Origin: Phenylobacterium sp.
GTDB taxonomy: Bacteria; Pseudomonadota; Alphaproteobacteria; Caulobacterales; Caulobacteraceae
Reading direction: 5' to 3'
Assembly: GCA_017991675.1 (NCBI GenBank)
Contig: JAGOQB010000001.1
Span: 1 to 64,000 of the forward strand
Length of the DNA: 64,000 nucleotides
This document shows, piece after piece, positions 48,301 through 56,774 of this stretch (positions are counted from its first letter, which is position 1; every line of letters starts with the position of its first letter). The notes under the pieces are model-generated. The model had not been told where the DNA came from. It did no database searches and saw only the letters and a list, made by a program, of their open reading frames with translations. Both the position numbers and the translations under genes were made by a program.

Positions 48301-48879
48301 ATGCGCGTGCTCGTCATCGATCCCGATCCCGCCCGGGCCGCCCTCGTCGCCGAGGGCCTGGCCGGCGTGGAGCCGTTGGAGGTGCGGCACGCGGCGGTGT
48401 TCGACGAGGCCGAGGTCGCGCGCTTTGGACCCGACGTGGTCGTGGTCGCCGCCGACAGCCCTGATCGCGACACCCTGGAGAGCCTGCGCGAGACAAGCCT
48501 CGCCAACCCGCGCCCCGTGGTGATGTTCGTCGACCGCTCCGAGCCGGGCTTGGCGGAGGAGGCAGTGCGGGCCGGGGTGGCGGCCTACATCGTCGACGGC
48601 CTCGCGGTCGGCCGCGTCAGGGCGATCCTGGAAGTGGCGATGACCCGCTTCCAGTTGATGAGCCAGCTGCGCCAGGATCTGGAGCGCGCCAAGGCTGATC
48701 TGGCTTCACGCAAGAGCGTCGAGCGCGCCAAGGCCTTGTTGATGAAGGAGCGGGGGCTGGAGGAGGACGCGGCCTATAAGCTGCTGCGCAAGCTTTCCAT
48801 GGACACCGGCCGGCCGCTGGGGGCGGTGGCGGCCGACCTGCTGGCCTTCGCGGGCGTGCTGAAGGGAGACGGCGGATGA
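48301..48879 (+). CDS. nasT: NasT-like ANTAR antitermination regulator lacking the phospho-acceptor Asp
   Basis: This 192-residue protein has a receiver-like domain (1-120) and a C-terminal ANTAR RNA-binding domain (ERAKALLMKERGLEEDAAYKLLRKLSMDTGRPL, about 140-172). The receiver keeps MRVLVIDPDP and ADSPDRDTLE, but where NasT proteins usually have PDVIIID-D it reads PDVVVVA-A, so residue 50 is Ala rather than the acceptor Asp. NasT is normally released by NasS when nitrate is present and then prevents termination in the nas leader RNA, so phosphorylation need not matter. The nasS gene overlaps its stop by four bases. Confidence 0.9.
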   Translation: MRVLVIDPDPARAALVAEGLAGVEPLEVRHAAVFDEAEVARFGPDVVVVAADSPDRDTLESLRETSLANPRPVVMFVDRSEPGLAEEAVRAGVAAYIVDGLAVGRVRAILEVAMTRFQLMSQLRQDLERAKADLASRKSVERAKALLMKERGLEEDAAYKLLRKLSMDTGRPLGAVAADLLAFAGVLKGDGG

Positions 48880-49868
48880 GCCGGAGCGAGGTCCTGCGAC
48901 TGGGCTTCGTGCCCCTGACCGATAGTGCGCCCCTGATTGTGGCGCGCGAGCGTGGGTTCTTTGAGGCCGAAGGCCTGAAGGTCGAGCTGAGCCGCGAGGT
49001 GTCGTGGGCGACGATCCGCGACAAGGTCGCCGTTGGGGCGCTGCACGGCGCGCACATGCTGGCGCCGCTGGCGCTCGCCGCCACCGTCGGTGCCGGCAGC
49101 GAGCCGACCCCGATGATCGCCCCGATGGCTCTGAACCTGAACGGCGCAGCGGTGACCCTCTCGACGCGGCTGATCGCGGCTCCGGGGGAGAACGGCGAGG
49201 CCGTGGCCCTGGCCAAGCTCATCGCGCGGCGGCGCAAGGAGGGGGCCAGTCCGCTGACCTTCGCCGTCGTCTATCCCTACTCGGTACACAACTATCTGCT
49301 GCGCGACTGGCTGGCGGCGGCGGGGGTCGATCCGGACAACGACATCCGACTGACCGTCGCCGCGCCCTCGCGTATGGCCGAGCTGCTCGCCGACGGGGTG
49401 ATCGAAGGGTTCAGCGCGGGCGAGCCGTGGAGCAGCGTGGCGGTCGCGTCCGGCGCCGGGCGTGTGGCGGTGCGCGCCTCGCAGCTCTGGGGACGGGCGC
49501 CCGACAAGGTGCTGGGCGTGACGCAGGAGTGGGCGAAGGAGAACGGCGAGATCCTCACCCGGCTGCTGCGGGCGCTGATCGCGGCGGCGGCCTGGTGCGA
49601 CGCGCCCGAGCGGCGTAGCGAGCTGTCGAGCCTGCTGGCCGGAGCGGCCTATGTCGATGCGCCGCGCGCGGCGATCGCCGCCAGCCTGGATGATGTGATC
49701 TTCCATCGCGACGGGGCCAACGCGCCGCGCCCGGCCCAGGCGGCCTGGCTGCTGGGCCAGATGGCGCGTTGGGGACAGGTGGCGGCCGACGCCGAGGCCT
49801 CGGCCGTGGCTGGTCAGGTCTACCGGCTTGACCTCTACGAGGCGGCCCGCGCCGGCCAGATCGCCTAA
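48876..49868 (+). CDS. nasS: NasS-like cytoplasmic nitrate sensor (NrtA/CmpA family)
   Basis: This 330-residue substrate-binding-protein-fold protein of the NrtA/CmpA group begins RLGFVPLTDSAPLIVARERGFFEAEGL and has MLAPLALAATVG and EGFSAGEPWSSVAV in the core. There is no signal peptide, so unlike NrtA it stays in the cytoplasm. In the known NasST pairs, NasS holds NasT inactive until nitrate or nitrite binds NasS. The four-base overlap with nasT supports a matched pair. A hairpin with a T run follows the stop by 10 bases. Confidence 0.92.
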   Translation: MSRSEVLRLGFVPLTDSAPLIVARERGFFEAEGLKVELSREVSWATIRDKVAVGALHGAHMLAPLALAATVGAGSEPTPMIAPMALNLNGAAVTLSTRLIAAPGENGEAVALAKLIARRRKEGASPLTFAVVYPYSVHNYLLRDWLAAAGVDPDNDIRLTVAAPSRMAELLADGVIEGFSAGEPWSSVAVASGAGRVAVRASQLWGRAPDKVLGVTQEWAKENGEILTRLLRALIAAAAWCDAPERRSELSSLLAGAAYVDAPRAAIAASLDDVIFHRDGANAPRPAQAAWLLGQMARWGQVAADAEASAVAGQVYRLDLYEAARAGQIA

Positions 49869-49878
49869 AATCCGATCA

Positions 49879-49904
49879 CGGCGCCTGCGCGGCGCCGAGA
49901 TTTT
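49879..49904 (+). terminator. Leader terminator downstream of nasS
   Basis: CGGCGCC (49879-49885) pairs with GGCGCCG (49891-49897) around TGCGC, followed by AGATTTT. This is a good intrinsic terminator shape 10 bases after nasS and upstream of the nitrate transporter. In a NasT system it is a candidate for the regulated terminator, though its place before the other leader hairpins is not the usual order. Confidence 0.6.
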
Positions 49905-50031
49905 GCGCTGCAGCAAAGACCTCGGGACCAAGCCTTGATTTGCAGATGACGCCTCGGCCGGCCGGGCGTCTCCTGGTCTCGGCCTCAGGACAACGGCGTT
50001 CGCGGCCTCTGGAAACCGCCCGATGACGGGC
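49902..50031 (+). promoter_or_regulatory. Hairpin-rich leader of the nitrate operon
   Basis: The 221-base gap before the transporter gene holds three further hairpins: TTTGC-GCTGCA-GCAAA (49902-49917, six-base loop with G at position four), GACGCC/GGCGTC (49948-49970) and GCCCG-ATGA-CGGGC (50018-50031). ANTAR proteins bind hairpins with six-base loops (A at position one, G at four); the first hairpin has the right loop size but G rather than A in position one. The promoter inside the gap was not identified. Confidence 0.45.
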
Positions 50032-50089
50032 CGATCCGCCACCGGCGACGCCGCCGCTTCCGTCCATTCCTGCACGGGGCCATTCAGCC

Positions 50090-51307
50090 ATGCTGAGCCG
50101 TTCATTCCTCAAGTCGGGCCACACGCCGACCCTGTTTTCGGCGTTCCTCTATTTCGACCTCAGCTTCATGGTCTGGGTGATCCTGGGACCGCTGGGCGTC
50201 GCGATCTCCAAGACCCTGCACCTCGACCCCGGTCAGAAAGGTCTGATGGTCGCCATCCCGGTGCTGTCCGGGGCCCTCCTGCGCCTTGTGGCCGGAGTGA
50301 TGGTCGACCACATCGGCCCCAAGCGCACCGGCCTGATCGGCCAGCTCATCGTGATGGCGGGACTGGGCGGAGCCTGGTTCATGGGCATCAAGAGCTATGA
50401 CCAGGTCCTGATGCTGGGGGTGGTGCTGGGGGTCGCGGGCGCATCCTTCGCCGTCGCCCTGCCGCTGGCCTCGCGCTGGTATCCGCCGGAGCACCAGGGG
50501 CTGGCTCTGGGCATCGCCGGCGCCGGGAACTCGGGCACCGCCCTGGCGGCCCTGTTCGCGCCGGGCCTGGCCCAGACCTTCGGCTGGAGCAACGTCATCG
50601 GCCTGGCCGTGCTGCCGCTCGCCGTCGCCTTCGTCGTCTACCTGATCTTCGCCAAGGACGCCCCGAACCAGCCGCCGGCCAAGCCGCTGTCGGAGTATCT
50701 GAGCGTGCTGCGGACGGCGGACGCCTGGTGGCTGATGCTGCTCTACGGCGTGACCTTCGGCGGCTTCGTCGGGCTCTCCTCCTCGCTGACCATCTACTTC
50801 AACTCCGAATACGGGCTGCCGGCGGTCACCGCCGGGTTCTTCACCGCCGCCTGCGTCTTCGCCGGATCGTTCATCCGGCCGGTGGGCGGGGCGCTGGCCG
50901 ACCGTTTCGGCGGGGTCCGCACCCTGACTGTGGTCTACATGCTGGCCGCCGTCGGCCTGACCCTGGCCAGCTTCGAGGCCGCCAACCCCTACATCGCCCT
51001 CGCCGTGCTGATGTTCAGCATGATGGCGCTGGGGGCCGGCAACGGGGCGGTGTTCCAACTCGCGCCGCAGCGGTTCGGCAAGGAGATCGGCGTCGTCACC
51101 GGCCTGGTCGGCATGACCGGCGGTATCGGCGGCTTCTACCTGGCCGCCAGCCTCGGCTGGGCCAAGCAGGCGACCGGCAGCTACCAGCCCGGCCTGCTGG
51201 CCTTCGCGGGCCTCGCCCTGCTGGCCCTGGCCTGCCTGACCGGGGTCAAGGCGCGCTGGCGCCAGACCTGGGGCGGCCAGACCGCCGGCGCCCAACTTCG
51301 TCTCTGA
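50090..51307 (+). CDS. narK: Nitrate/nitrite MFS transporter (NarK/NasA type)
   Basis: This 405-residue protein has 12 membrane helices of the nitrate/nitrite porter family. The nitrate signature motifs are GIAGAGNSGTALAALFAP near 143 and MALGAGNGAVFQLAPQRFGKEIG near 308. It should import nitrate for assimilation. The ATG at 50090 begins LSRSFLKSGHTPTLFSAFLYFDLSFMVWV, the usual N-terminus. The nirB gene starts 13 bases after its stop, so it leads the nitrate operon. Confidence 0.93.
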   Translation: MLSRSFLKSGHTPTLFSAFLYFDLSFMVWVILGPLGVAISKTLHLDPGQKGLMVAIPVLSGALLRLVAGVMVDHIGPKRTGLIGQLIVMAGLGGAWFMGIKSYDQVLMLGVVLGVAGASFAVALPLASRWYPPEHQGLALGIAGAGNSGTALAALFAPGLAQTFGWSNVIGLAVLPLAVAFVVYLIFAKDAPNQPPAKPLSEYLSVLRTADAWWLMLLYGVTFGGFVGLSSSLTIYFNSEYGLPAVTAGFFTAACVFAGSFIRPVGGALADRFGGVRTLTVVYMLAAVGLTLASFEAANPYIALAVLMFSMMALGAGNGAVFQLAPQRFGKEIGVVTGLVGMTGGIGGFYLAASLGWAKQATGSYQPGLLAFAGLALLALACLTGVKARWRQTWGGQTAGAQLRL

Positions 51308-51320
51308 TCGGGAGCGCGTG

Positions 51321-53777
51321 ATGTCCAAGGAAAAGCTCGTCGTCATCGGCAACGGCATGGCCGGCTGCCGGGCGGTGCAGGAAGTGCTCAAGCGCGACCC
51401 CGACCGCTACGAGATCACCATCTTCGGCGCCGAGCCGCGGGTGAACTACGACCGGATCATGCTCTCGCCGGTCCTGGCCGGGGAGAAGGCCTTCGAGGAC
51501 ATCGTCCTCAACGACGAGGCCTGGTACCGCGACAACGGCATCGCCCTGCATGCCGGCCACGCGGTGACGCAGATCGACCGCGAGGCCAAGGTCGTGCGCG
51601 CAGCCTCCGGCCTGGCCGAGCCTTATGACCGGCTGCTGCTGGCCATGGGTTCGGACCCGGTGCGGCTGCCGCTGCCGGGGGCCGACCTCGAAGGCGTGGT
51701 CACCTTCCGCGACCTGGACGACGTCGAGGCCATGGTCGCCGCGGCGGCCAGGCCGGGCGCGAAGGCCGTGGTGATCGGCGGCGGGTTGTTGGGCATCGAG
51801 GCGGCCTACGGCCTGGTCCGCCGCGGCATGGCGGCGACAGTCATCCACCTGATGGACGTGCTGATGGAGCGCCAGCTCGACGCCTCCGCCGGCTTCCTGC
51901 TGGTCGAAGCCATGGCCCAGCGCGGGGTCAAGACGGTGCTCGGCGCTCAGTCCGAGGAGATCGTCGGTCAGGACGGCACGGTCGCAGGTCTGAAGCTCAA
52001 GGACGGCCGGGTGCTGCCGTGCGACATCCTGGTGATGGCGGTCGGCATCCGCCCGAACACGGCGCTGGCGCGCGACTGCGGGCTGGAGATCGGGCGCGGC
52101 GTCGTCGTCGACGACGCCATGCGCACCTCCGATCCGGCCATCCTGGCGGTCGGCGAATGCGCCGAGCACCGGGGCCAGTGCTACGGCCTGGTCGCGCCGA
52201 TCTGGGAGATGTGCAAGGCGCTGGGCCAGACCCTGACCCAGGGCGAGGGGGCCTATGAGGGATCGGTGCTCTCGACGCGGCTGAAGGTCTCGGGCGTCGA
52301 CGTCTTCTCGGCCGGCAAGTTCGGCGGCGGGGCGGGGTGCGAGGACATCGTGTTCCGCGACGCCGGACGCGGGGTCTACAAGCGCGTGGTGCTGGAGGAC
52401 GGCAAGGTCGCCGGCGCGGTGCTGTTCGGCGATGCCGCCGACGGGCCCTGGTACTTCGACCTGATGAAGTCGGGCGCCCAGGTCGCCGACATCCGCGAAA
52501 CCCTGATCTTCGGCCAGAGCGTGACGGAGGGCCTTCGGGGCCTGGACCCTAGCGCCGCCGTTGCCGCCATGGCCGACGAGGCCGAGGTCTGCGGCTGCAA
52601 CGGCGTCTGCAAGGGCGAGATCACCGGCGCGATCGCCGGGCAGGGTCTCTCGACCCTGGACTCGGTGCGCGCGGTCACCAAGGCGTCGGCATCGTGCGGT
52701 TCCTGCACGCCGCTGGTCGAAAAGCTGCTGAAACTGACCCTGGGCGACGGGTTCCAGGTACAGGTCGGGCCGAAGCCGGTCTGCGGATGCACGTCCATGG
52801 GCCACGACGAGGCGCGCCGCCGGATCGTCGCCGAGGGCTTGAAGTCGATCCCGGCCGCTATGCAGGGGCTGGAATGGACGACGCCCGACGGCTGCGCCTC
52901 GTGCCGGCCGGCGCTGAACTACTACCTGCTGTGCGCCTGGCCGGGCGAATATCGCGACGACAAGCAGTCGCGGTTCATCAACGAACGCGCCCACGCGAAC
53001 ATCCAGAAGGACGGCACCTATTCGGTCGTACCGCGGATGTGGGGCGGCATGACCAGCGCCGCCGAGCTGCGCGCCATCGCCGACGTGGTCGAGAAGTTCG
53101 ACGTGCCGGCGGTCAAGGTCACCGGCGGCCAACGCATCGACCTGCTGGGCGTCAAGAAGGACGACCTGCCGGCGGTCTGGGCCGATCTCAACGCGGCGGG
53201 GATGGTCAGCGGCCACGCCTACGCCAAGGGCCTACGGACCGTGAAGACCTGCGTCGGCTCGGACTGGTGCCGGTTCGGAACCCAGGACTCCACGGGCCTG
53301 GGCGTGCGGCTGGAGAAGTTCATGTGGGGCTCCTGGGCCCCAGCCAAGGTCAAGCTGGCGGTCTCGGGCTGCCCGCGCAACTGCGCCGAGGCGACCTGCA
53401 AGGACATCGGCGTGATCTGCGTCGACAGCGGCTACGAGATCCACGTCGGCGGCGCGGCGGGCCTGCACATCCAGGGCACCGAGTTGCTGACCAAGGTAGC
53501 GACCGAGGACGAGGCGGTCTGGACCATCTGCGCCGTCACCCAGCTCTATCGCGAGAACGGCTGGTACCTGGAGCGGATCTACAAGTGGATGGCCCGGGTC
53601 GGCCTGGAGAGCATCAAGGCCCAGGTCGAGGATCCCGATGCCCGCAAGGCGCTCTACGACCGCTTCTCCTACTCGCAGCGGTTCTCGCGCATCGACCCGT
53701 GGGCCGAGCGCGTCGCCGGGCGTCACGCCGAAGAGTTCAACCCGCTTAGCCGCCGTATGGAGTTCGCGCCGTCATGA
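51321..53777 (+). CDS. nirB: Nitrite reductase (NADH) large subunit
   Basis: NirB reduces nitrite to ammonium with NADH, FAD, siroheme and iron-sulfur clusters. The 818-residue protein has an N-terminal FAD/NADH reductase (GNGMAGCRAV, VVIGGGLLGIEAAYGL near 153), a BFD-like [2Fe-2S] segment (CGCNGVCKGE near 424, SCGSC near 458), and the siroheme/4Fe-4S domain with CVGSDWC near 642 and SGCPRNC near 681. The ATG at 51321 follows GGGAG. The nirD gene overlaps its stop by four bases. Confidence 0.96.
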   Translation: MSKEKLVVIGNGMAGCRAVQEVLKRDPDRYEITIFGAEPRVNYDRIMLSPVLAGEKAFEDIVLNDEAWYRDNGIALHAGHAVTQIDREAKVVRAASGLAEPYDRLLLAMGSDPVRLPLPGADLEGVVTFRDLDDVEAMVAAAARPGAKAVVIGGGLLGIEAAYGLVRRGMAATVIHLMDVLMERQLDASAGFLLVEAMAQRGVKTVLGAQSEEIVGQDGTVAGLKLKDGRVLPCDILVMAVGIRPNTALARDCGLEIGRGVVVDDAMRTSDPAILAVGECAEHRGQCYGLVAPIWEMCKALGQTLTQGEGAYEGSVLSTRLKVSGVDVFSAGKFGGGAGCEDIVFRDAGRGVYKRVVLEDGKVAGAVLFGDAADGPWYFDLMKSGAQVADIRETLIFGQSVTEGLRGLDPSAAVAAMADEAEVCGCNGVCKGEITGAIAGQGLSTLDSVRAVTKASASCGSCTPLVEKLLKLTLGDGFQVQVGPKPVCGCTSMGHDEARRRIVAEGLKSIPAAMQGLEWTTPDGCASCRPALNYYLLCAWPGEYRDDKQSRFINERAHANIQKDGTYSVVPRMWGGMTSAAELRAIADVVEKFDVPAVKVTGGQRIDLLGVKKDDLPAVWADLNAAGMVSGHAYAKGLRTVKTCVGSDWCRFGTQDSTGLGVRLEKFMWGSWAPAKVKLAVSGCPRNCAEATCKDIGVICVDSGYEIHVGGAAGLHIQGTELLTKVATEDEAVWTICAVTQLYRENGWYLERIYKWMARVGLESIKAQVEDPDARKALYDRFSYSQRFSRIDPWAERVAGRHAEEFNPLSRRMEFAPS

Positions 53778-54112
53778 ACGCGCTGGTGAAAGACCCGATC
53801 GCCTGGACCGACGTAGGCGCCGTGACCGACATCCCGCTGCGCGGCGCGCGGCGGGTGCCGACCCCGGACGGCGATATCGCCATCTTCCGGACCGGCGACG
53901 GCAGGGTGTTCGCTCTGAAGGACGCCTGCCCGCACAAGGGCGGACCGCTGAGCCAGGGCATCGTCCACGGCCATGCGGTGGCCTGTCCGCTGCACAACTG
54001 GTCGATCGACCTGGCCAGCGGCGAGCCGATGGGCGCCGACCGCGGCAAGGGCTGTGCGCCGGTCATCCCGCTGGAGGTCCGCGACGGGCGCCTGCTGCTG
54101 GGGAGGAGCTGA
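53774..54112 (+). CDS. nirD: Nitrite reductase (NADH) small subunit, Rieske-like
   Basis: This 112-residue Rieske-fold subunit has DACPHKGGPL near 51 and VACPLHNW near 72, so all four Rieske ligands (Cys-x-His and Cys-x-x-His) are present; some NirD proteins have lost them. It should assist NirB in electron transfer to the siroheme centre. The ATG overlaps the nirB stop. The nitrate reductase gene starts four bases after its stop, preceded by GGGGAGGAGCTGAGG. Confidence 0.95.
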   Translation: MNALVKDPIAWTDVGAVTDIPLRGARRVPTPDGDIAIFRTGDGRVFALKDACPHKGGPLSQGIVHGHAVACPLHNWSIDLASGEPMGADRGKGCAPVIPLEVRDGRLLLGRS

Positions 54113-54116
54113 GGCC

Positions 54117-56774
54117 ATGACCGGGGGCGCGGTTCGCACAGCTTGCCCCTATTGCGGCGTCGGCTGCGGCGTCGCGGGGCGGGCCGAGGGGCGGGGGCTG
54201 GAGGTGGCCGGAGATCTGGCTCACCCATCGAACTTCGGGCGACTGTGCTCGAAGGGCTCGGCGCTCGGCGCGACGGTCGGGCTGGAGGGCCGGCTGCTGA
54301 CGCCGATGATCGGCCGGCGGGCGGCGAGCTGGGACGAGGCCACCGCCCTGGTCGCGCGTCGCTTCAAGGAGGCGATCGCCCGGCACGGGCCGGACTCGGT
54401 CGCCTTCTACGTCTCGGGCCAGCTGCTGACCGAGGACTATTACGCCGCCAACAAGCTGATGAAGGGCTTCATCGGCTCGAGCAACATCGACACCAACTCG
54501 CGGCTCTGCATGGCCTCGGCGGTCGTGGCCCACAAGCAGGCGTTCGGCGCAGATCTGGTGCCCGGCTGCTACGAGGACCTCGAGCTCGCGGACCTGGTGG
54601 TGTTCAGCGGGCACAACGCGGCCTGGACCCATCCGGTGCTGTTCCGGCGCATGGAGCAGGCCCGGGCTAGGGGGCAGCGGCACGTGGTCATCGATCCGCG
54701 CCGCACCGACACCGCCGAGGTCGCCGACCTGCACCTGGCGCTGGCCCCGCAGAGCGACGTGCGGCTGTGGAACGGCCTGCTGGCCGAGCTCGATCGGCGC
54801 GGGGCGGTCGATAAGGCCTATGTCGCCGCGCACGTCGCGGGCTTCGCCGAGGTCATGGCCGCGCTGGCGACCGACGACCAGTCTCCAGGGGCGGTGGCGG
54901 CCGACTGTGGGGTGCCGCTGGCCAACCTGCAGACCTTCTACGATTGGTTCGTCCAAACGCCGCGGACGGTCAGCCTGTTCTCGATGGGAGCCAACCAGTC
55001 GACGCAGGGCGTGGCCAAGGGCCTGGCGATCATCAACACCCACCTGGCCACGGGCCGGATCGGCAAGCCCGGCGCCTGCCCGTTCTCGATCACCGGCCAG
55101 CCGAACGCCATGGGCGGGCGCGAGACCGGCGGCATGGCCACGACCCTGGCCGGACATATGGACTTCGACAACGCCTCACGCGCCCGTGTCGCCCGGTTCT
55201 GGGGCGCGCAGGGCGTGGCCCCGCGGCCGGGCCTGAAGGCGATCGAGATGTTCGACGCCATCGCCGAGGGCAGGATCAAGGCGCTGTGGGTGATGGCGAC
55301 CAATCCGGCGGTCAGCCTGCCGAACGCCGACAAGGTCCGCGCGGCGCTGGCGGCGTGCCCGTTCGTGGTGGTCTCCGACTGCATGGCGCAGACCGACACC
55401 GCCGACTTCGCGCATGTGAAGCTGCCGGCCCTGGCCTGGGGCGAGAAGGACGGCACCGTCACCAACTCCGAACGGCGGATCTCGCGCCAGCGGCGGCTGT
55501 TCGATCCGCCCGGCGAGGCGCGGGCCGACTGGCGGATCATCGCCGACGTGGCCGTGGCCATGGGCCATCGCGACACCTTCGATTGGCGTTCGCCCGCCCA
55601 GGTGTTCCGCGAATGGGCCCGGCTGACCAACTATGAGAACCACGGCCGGATGCTGGCGCTGGGACCGCTGGCGGCGCTGACCCCCGAGGCCTACGAGACC
55701 CTGGAGCCGGTGCAATGGCCGGTGACCCCTGCCGGCGGCACGGCCCGGCTGTTCGAGGACGGCGCGTTTCAAACGCCCGACGGCAGGGCGCGGATGGTGG
55801 TGACCCAGGCCAAGGGACCAGCCCAGGCGCTGGATCCGTCGTTTCCGCTGGCGCTCAACACCGGCCGGGTGCGCGACCACTGGCACACCCTGACGCGCAC
55901 CGGCCTGGCGCCCGACCTCTGCCGTCATACGCCCGAGCCGTATGTGGAAATCCATCCGGCCGACGCCGGGCCGCTGGGCGTGGTCGAGGGCGCATTGGCG
56001 CGGGTGCAGACCGCGCAGGGCGAGACGGTCGCCCTGGCCAAGGTCACCGACCGCCAGCGGCCCGGCGCGATCTTCATGCCGATGCACTGGACCCAGGCGT
56101 TCGCGCCGAGCGGGCGGGCCAACGCCCTGGTCGCCGCAGCCGTGGACCCGCAGTCGGGACAGCCGGAGTTCAAGCATACGCCTGCCCGGGTACGCCCCTA
56201 TCGTGAGACGTGGCGTGGGTTTTTCATCGCCCGCGAGACCTGGTCGGCGCCCAGTGGACTGGACCTGGTCTGGCGGCGCATCCCGCAGCCTGGCTGCCAG
56301 CTGCACGAGTTCGCCGGGCGGGGCGACGAGGCCGAGCGCGAGGCCCTGCGCCGGGCGCTCTGCAAGGGCGCGGCGGGCGAGCCGCTACGGTTCGAGGACG
56401 CCGCCGCTGGCAGTCTGCGCGAGGCCTATCTGGCCGGGGAGGGACTGGAGCGGGTGCTGTTCACGGCCACGAACGGGGCGCTGCCGCCGCGCGACTGGCT
56501 GGCCGAACTGTTCGTCAAGGACGCGCTGAGCGCGCTCGACCGCGCCGCGCTGCTAATCGGCCGGGCGCCGGGCCGCGTGGTCGAGAGCGCGCCGCTGGTC
56601 TGCGCCTGTCGCGGGGTGCGGGCCGACAAGATCGGCGCGGCGATCGCGGCCGGGGCCGGCAGCGTCGACGCGGTCAGCGAGGCGACCGGCGCGGGCTCGT
56701 CCTGCGGGTCCTGCCGCCCGGAGATCGCGCGCATTCTCACCGAGAGCCAGAAGGAGGTGCGCCATGCCGCATGA
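54117..56774 (+). CDS. nasA: Assimilatory nitrate reductase catalytic subunit with fused C-terminal [2Fe-2S] domain
   Basis: This 885-residue bis-MGD enzyme reduces nitrate to nitrite. The N-terminal 4Fe-4S site is C10, C13, C17 and C44 (CPYCGVGC, GRLCSKG), followed by molybdopterin domains (SNIDTNSRLCMASAVV near 121, MGANQSTQG near 295, TGQPNAMGGRETGG near 328) and a C-terminal BFD-like [2Fe-2S] segment (CACRGVRADKIG, SSCGSCRPEI, about 825-870). This arrangement matches Klebsiella-type NasA. No separate NADH-dependent reductase gene (NasC/NasB type) lies in the window. The cobA gene overlaps its 3' end. Confidence 0.95.
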   Translation: MTGGAVRTACPYCGVGCGVAGRAEGRGLEVAGDLAHPSNFGRLCSKGSALGATVGLEGRLLTPMIGRRAASWDEATALVARRFKEAIARHGPDSVAFYVSGQLLTEDYYAANKLMKGFIGSSNIDTNSRLCMASAVVAHKQAFGADLVPGCYEDLELADLVVFSGHNAAWTHPVLFRRMEQARARGQRHVVIDPRRTDTAEVADLHLALAPQSDVRLWNGLLAELDRRGAVDKAYVAAHVAGFAEVMAALATDDQSPGAVAADCGVPLANLQTFYDWFVQTPRTVSLFSMGANQSTQGVAKGLAIINTHLATGRIGKPGACPFSITGQPNAMGGRETGGMATTLAGHMDFDNASRARVARFWGAQGVAPRPGLKAIEMFDAIAEGRIKALWVMATNPAVSLPNADKVRAALAACPFVVVSDCMAQTDTADFAHVKLPALAWGEKDGTVTNSERRISRQRRLFDPPGEARADWRIIADVAVAMGHRDTFDWRSPAQVFREWARLTNYENHGRMLALGPLAALTPEAYETLEPVQWPVTPAGGTARLFEDGAFQTPDGRARMVVTQAKGPAQALDPSFPLALNTGRVRDHWHTLTRTGLAPDLCRHTPEPYVEIHPADAGPLGVVEGALARVQTAQGETVALAKVTDRQRPGAIFMPMHWTQAFAPSGRANALVAAAVDPQSGQPEFKHTPARVRPYRETWRGFFIARETWSAPSGLDLVWRRIPQPGCQLHEFAGRGDEAEREALRRALCKGAAGEPLRFEDAAAGSLREAYLAGEGLERVLFTATNGALPPRDWLAELFVKDALSALDRAALLIGRAPGRVVESAPLVCACRGVRADKIGAAIAAGAGSVDAVSEATGAGSSCGSCRPEIARILTESQKEVRHAA

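Noticed and set aside
49926-49945. Possible sigma-54 promoter before the nitrate transporter
   Set aside because: TTGCA is present, but the required TGGCAC-type -24 element is not.
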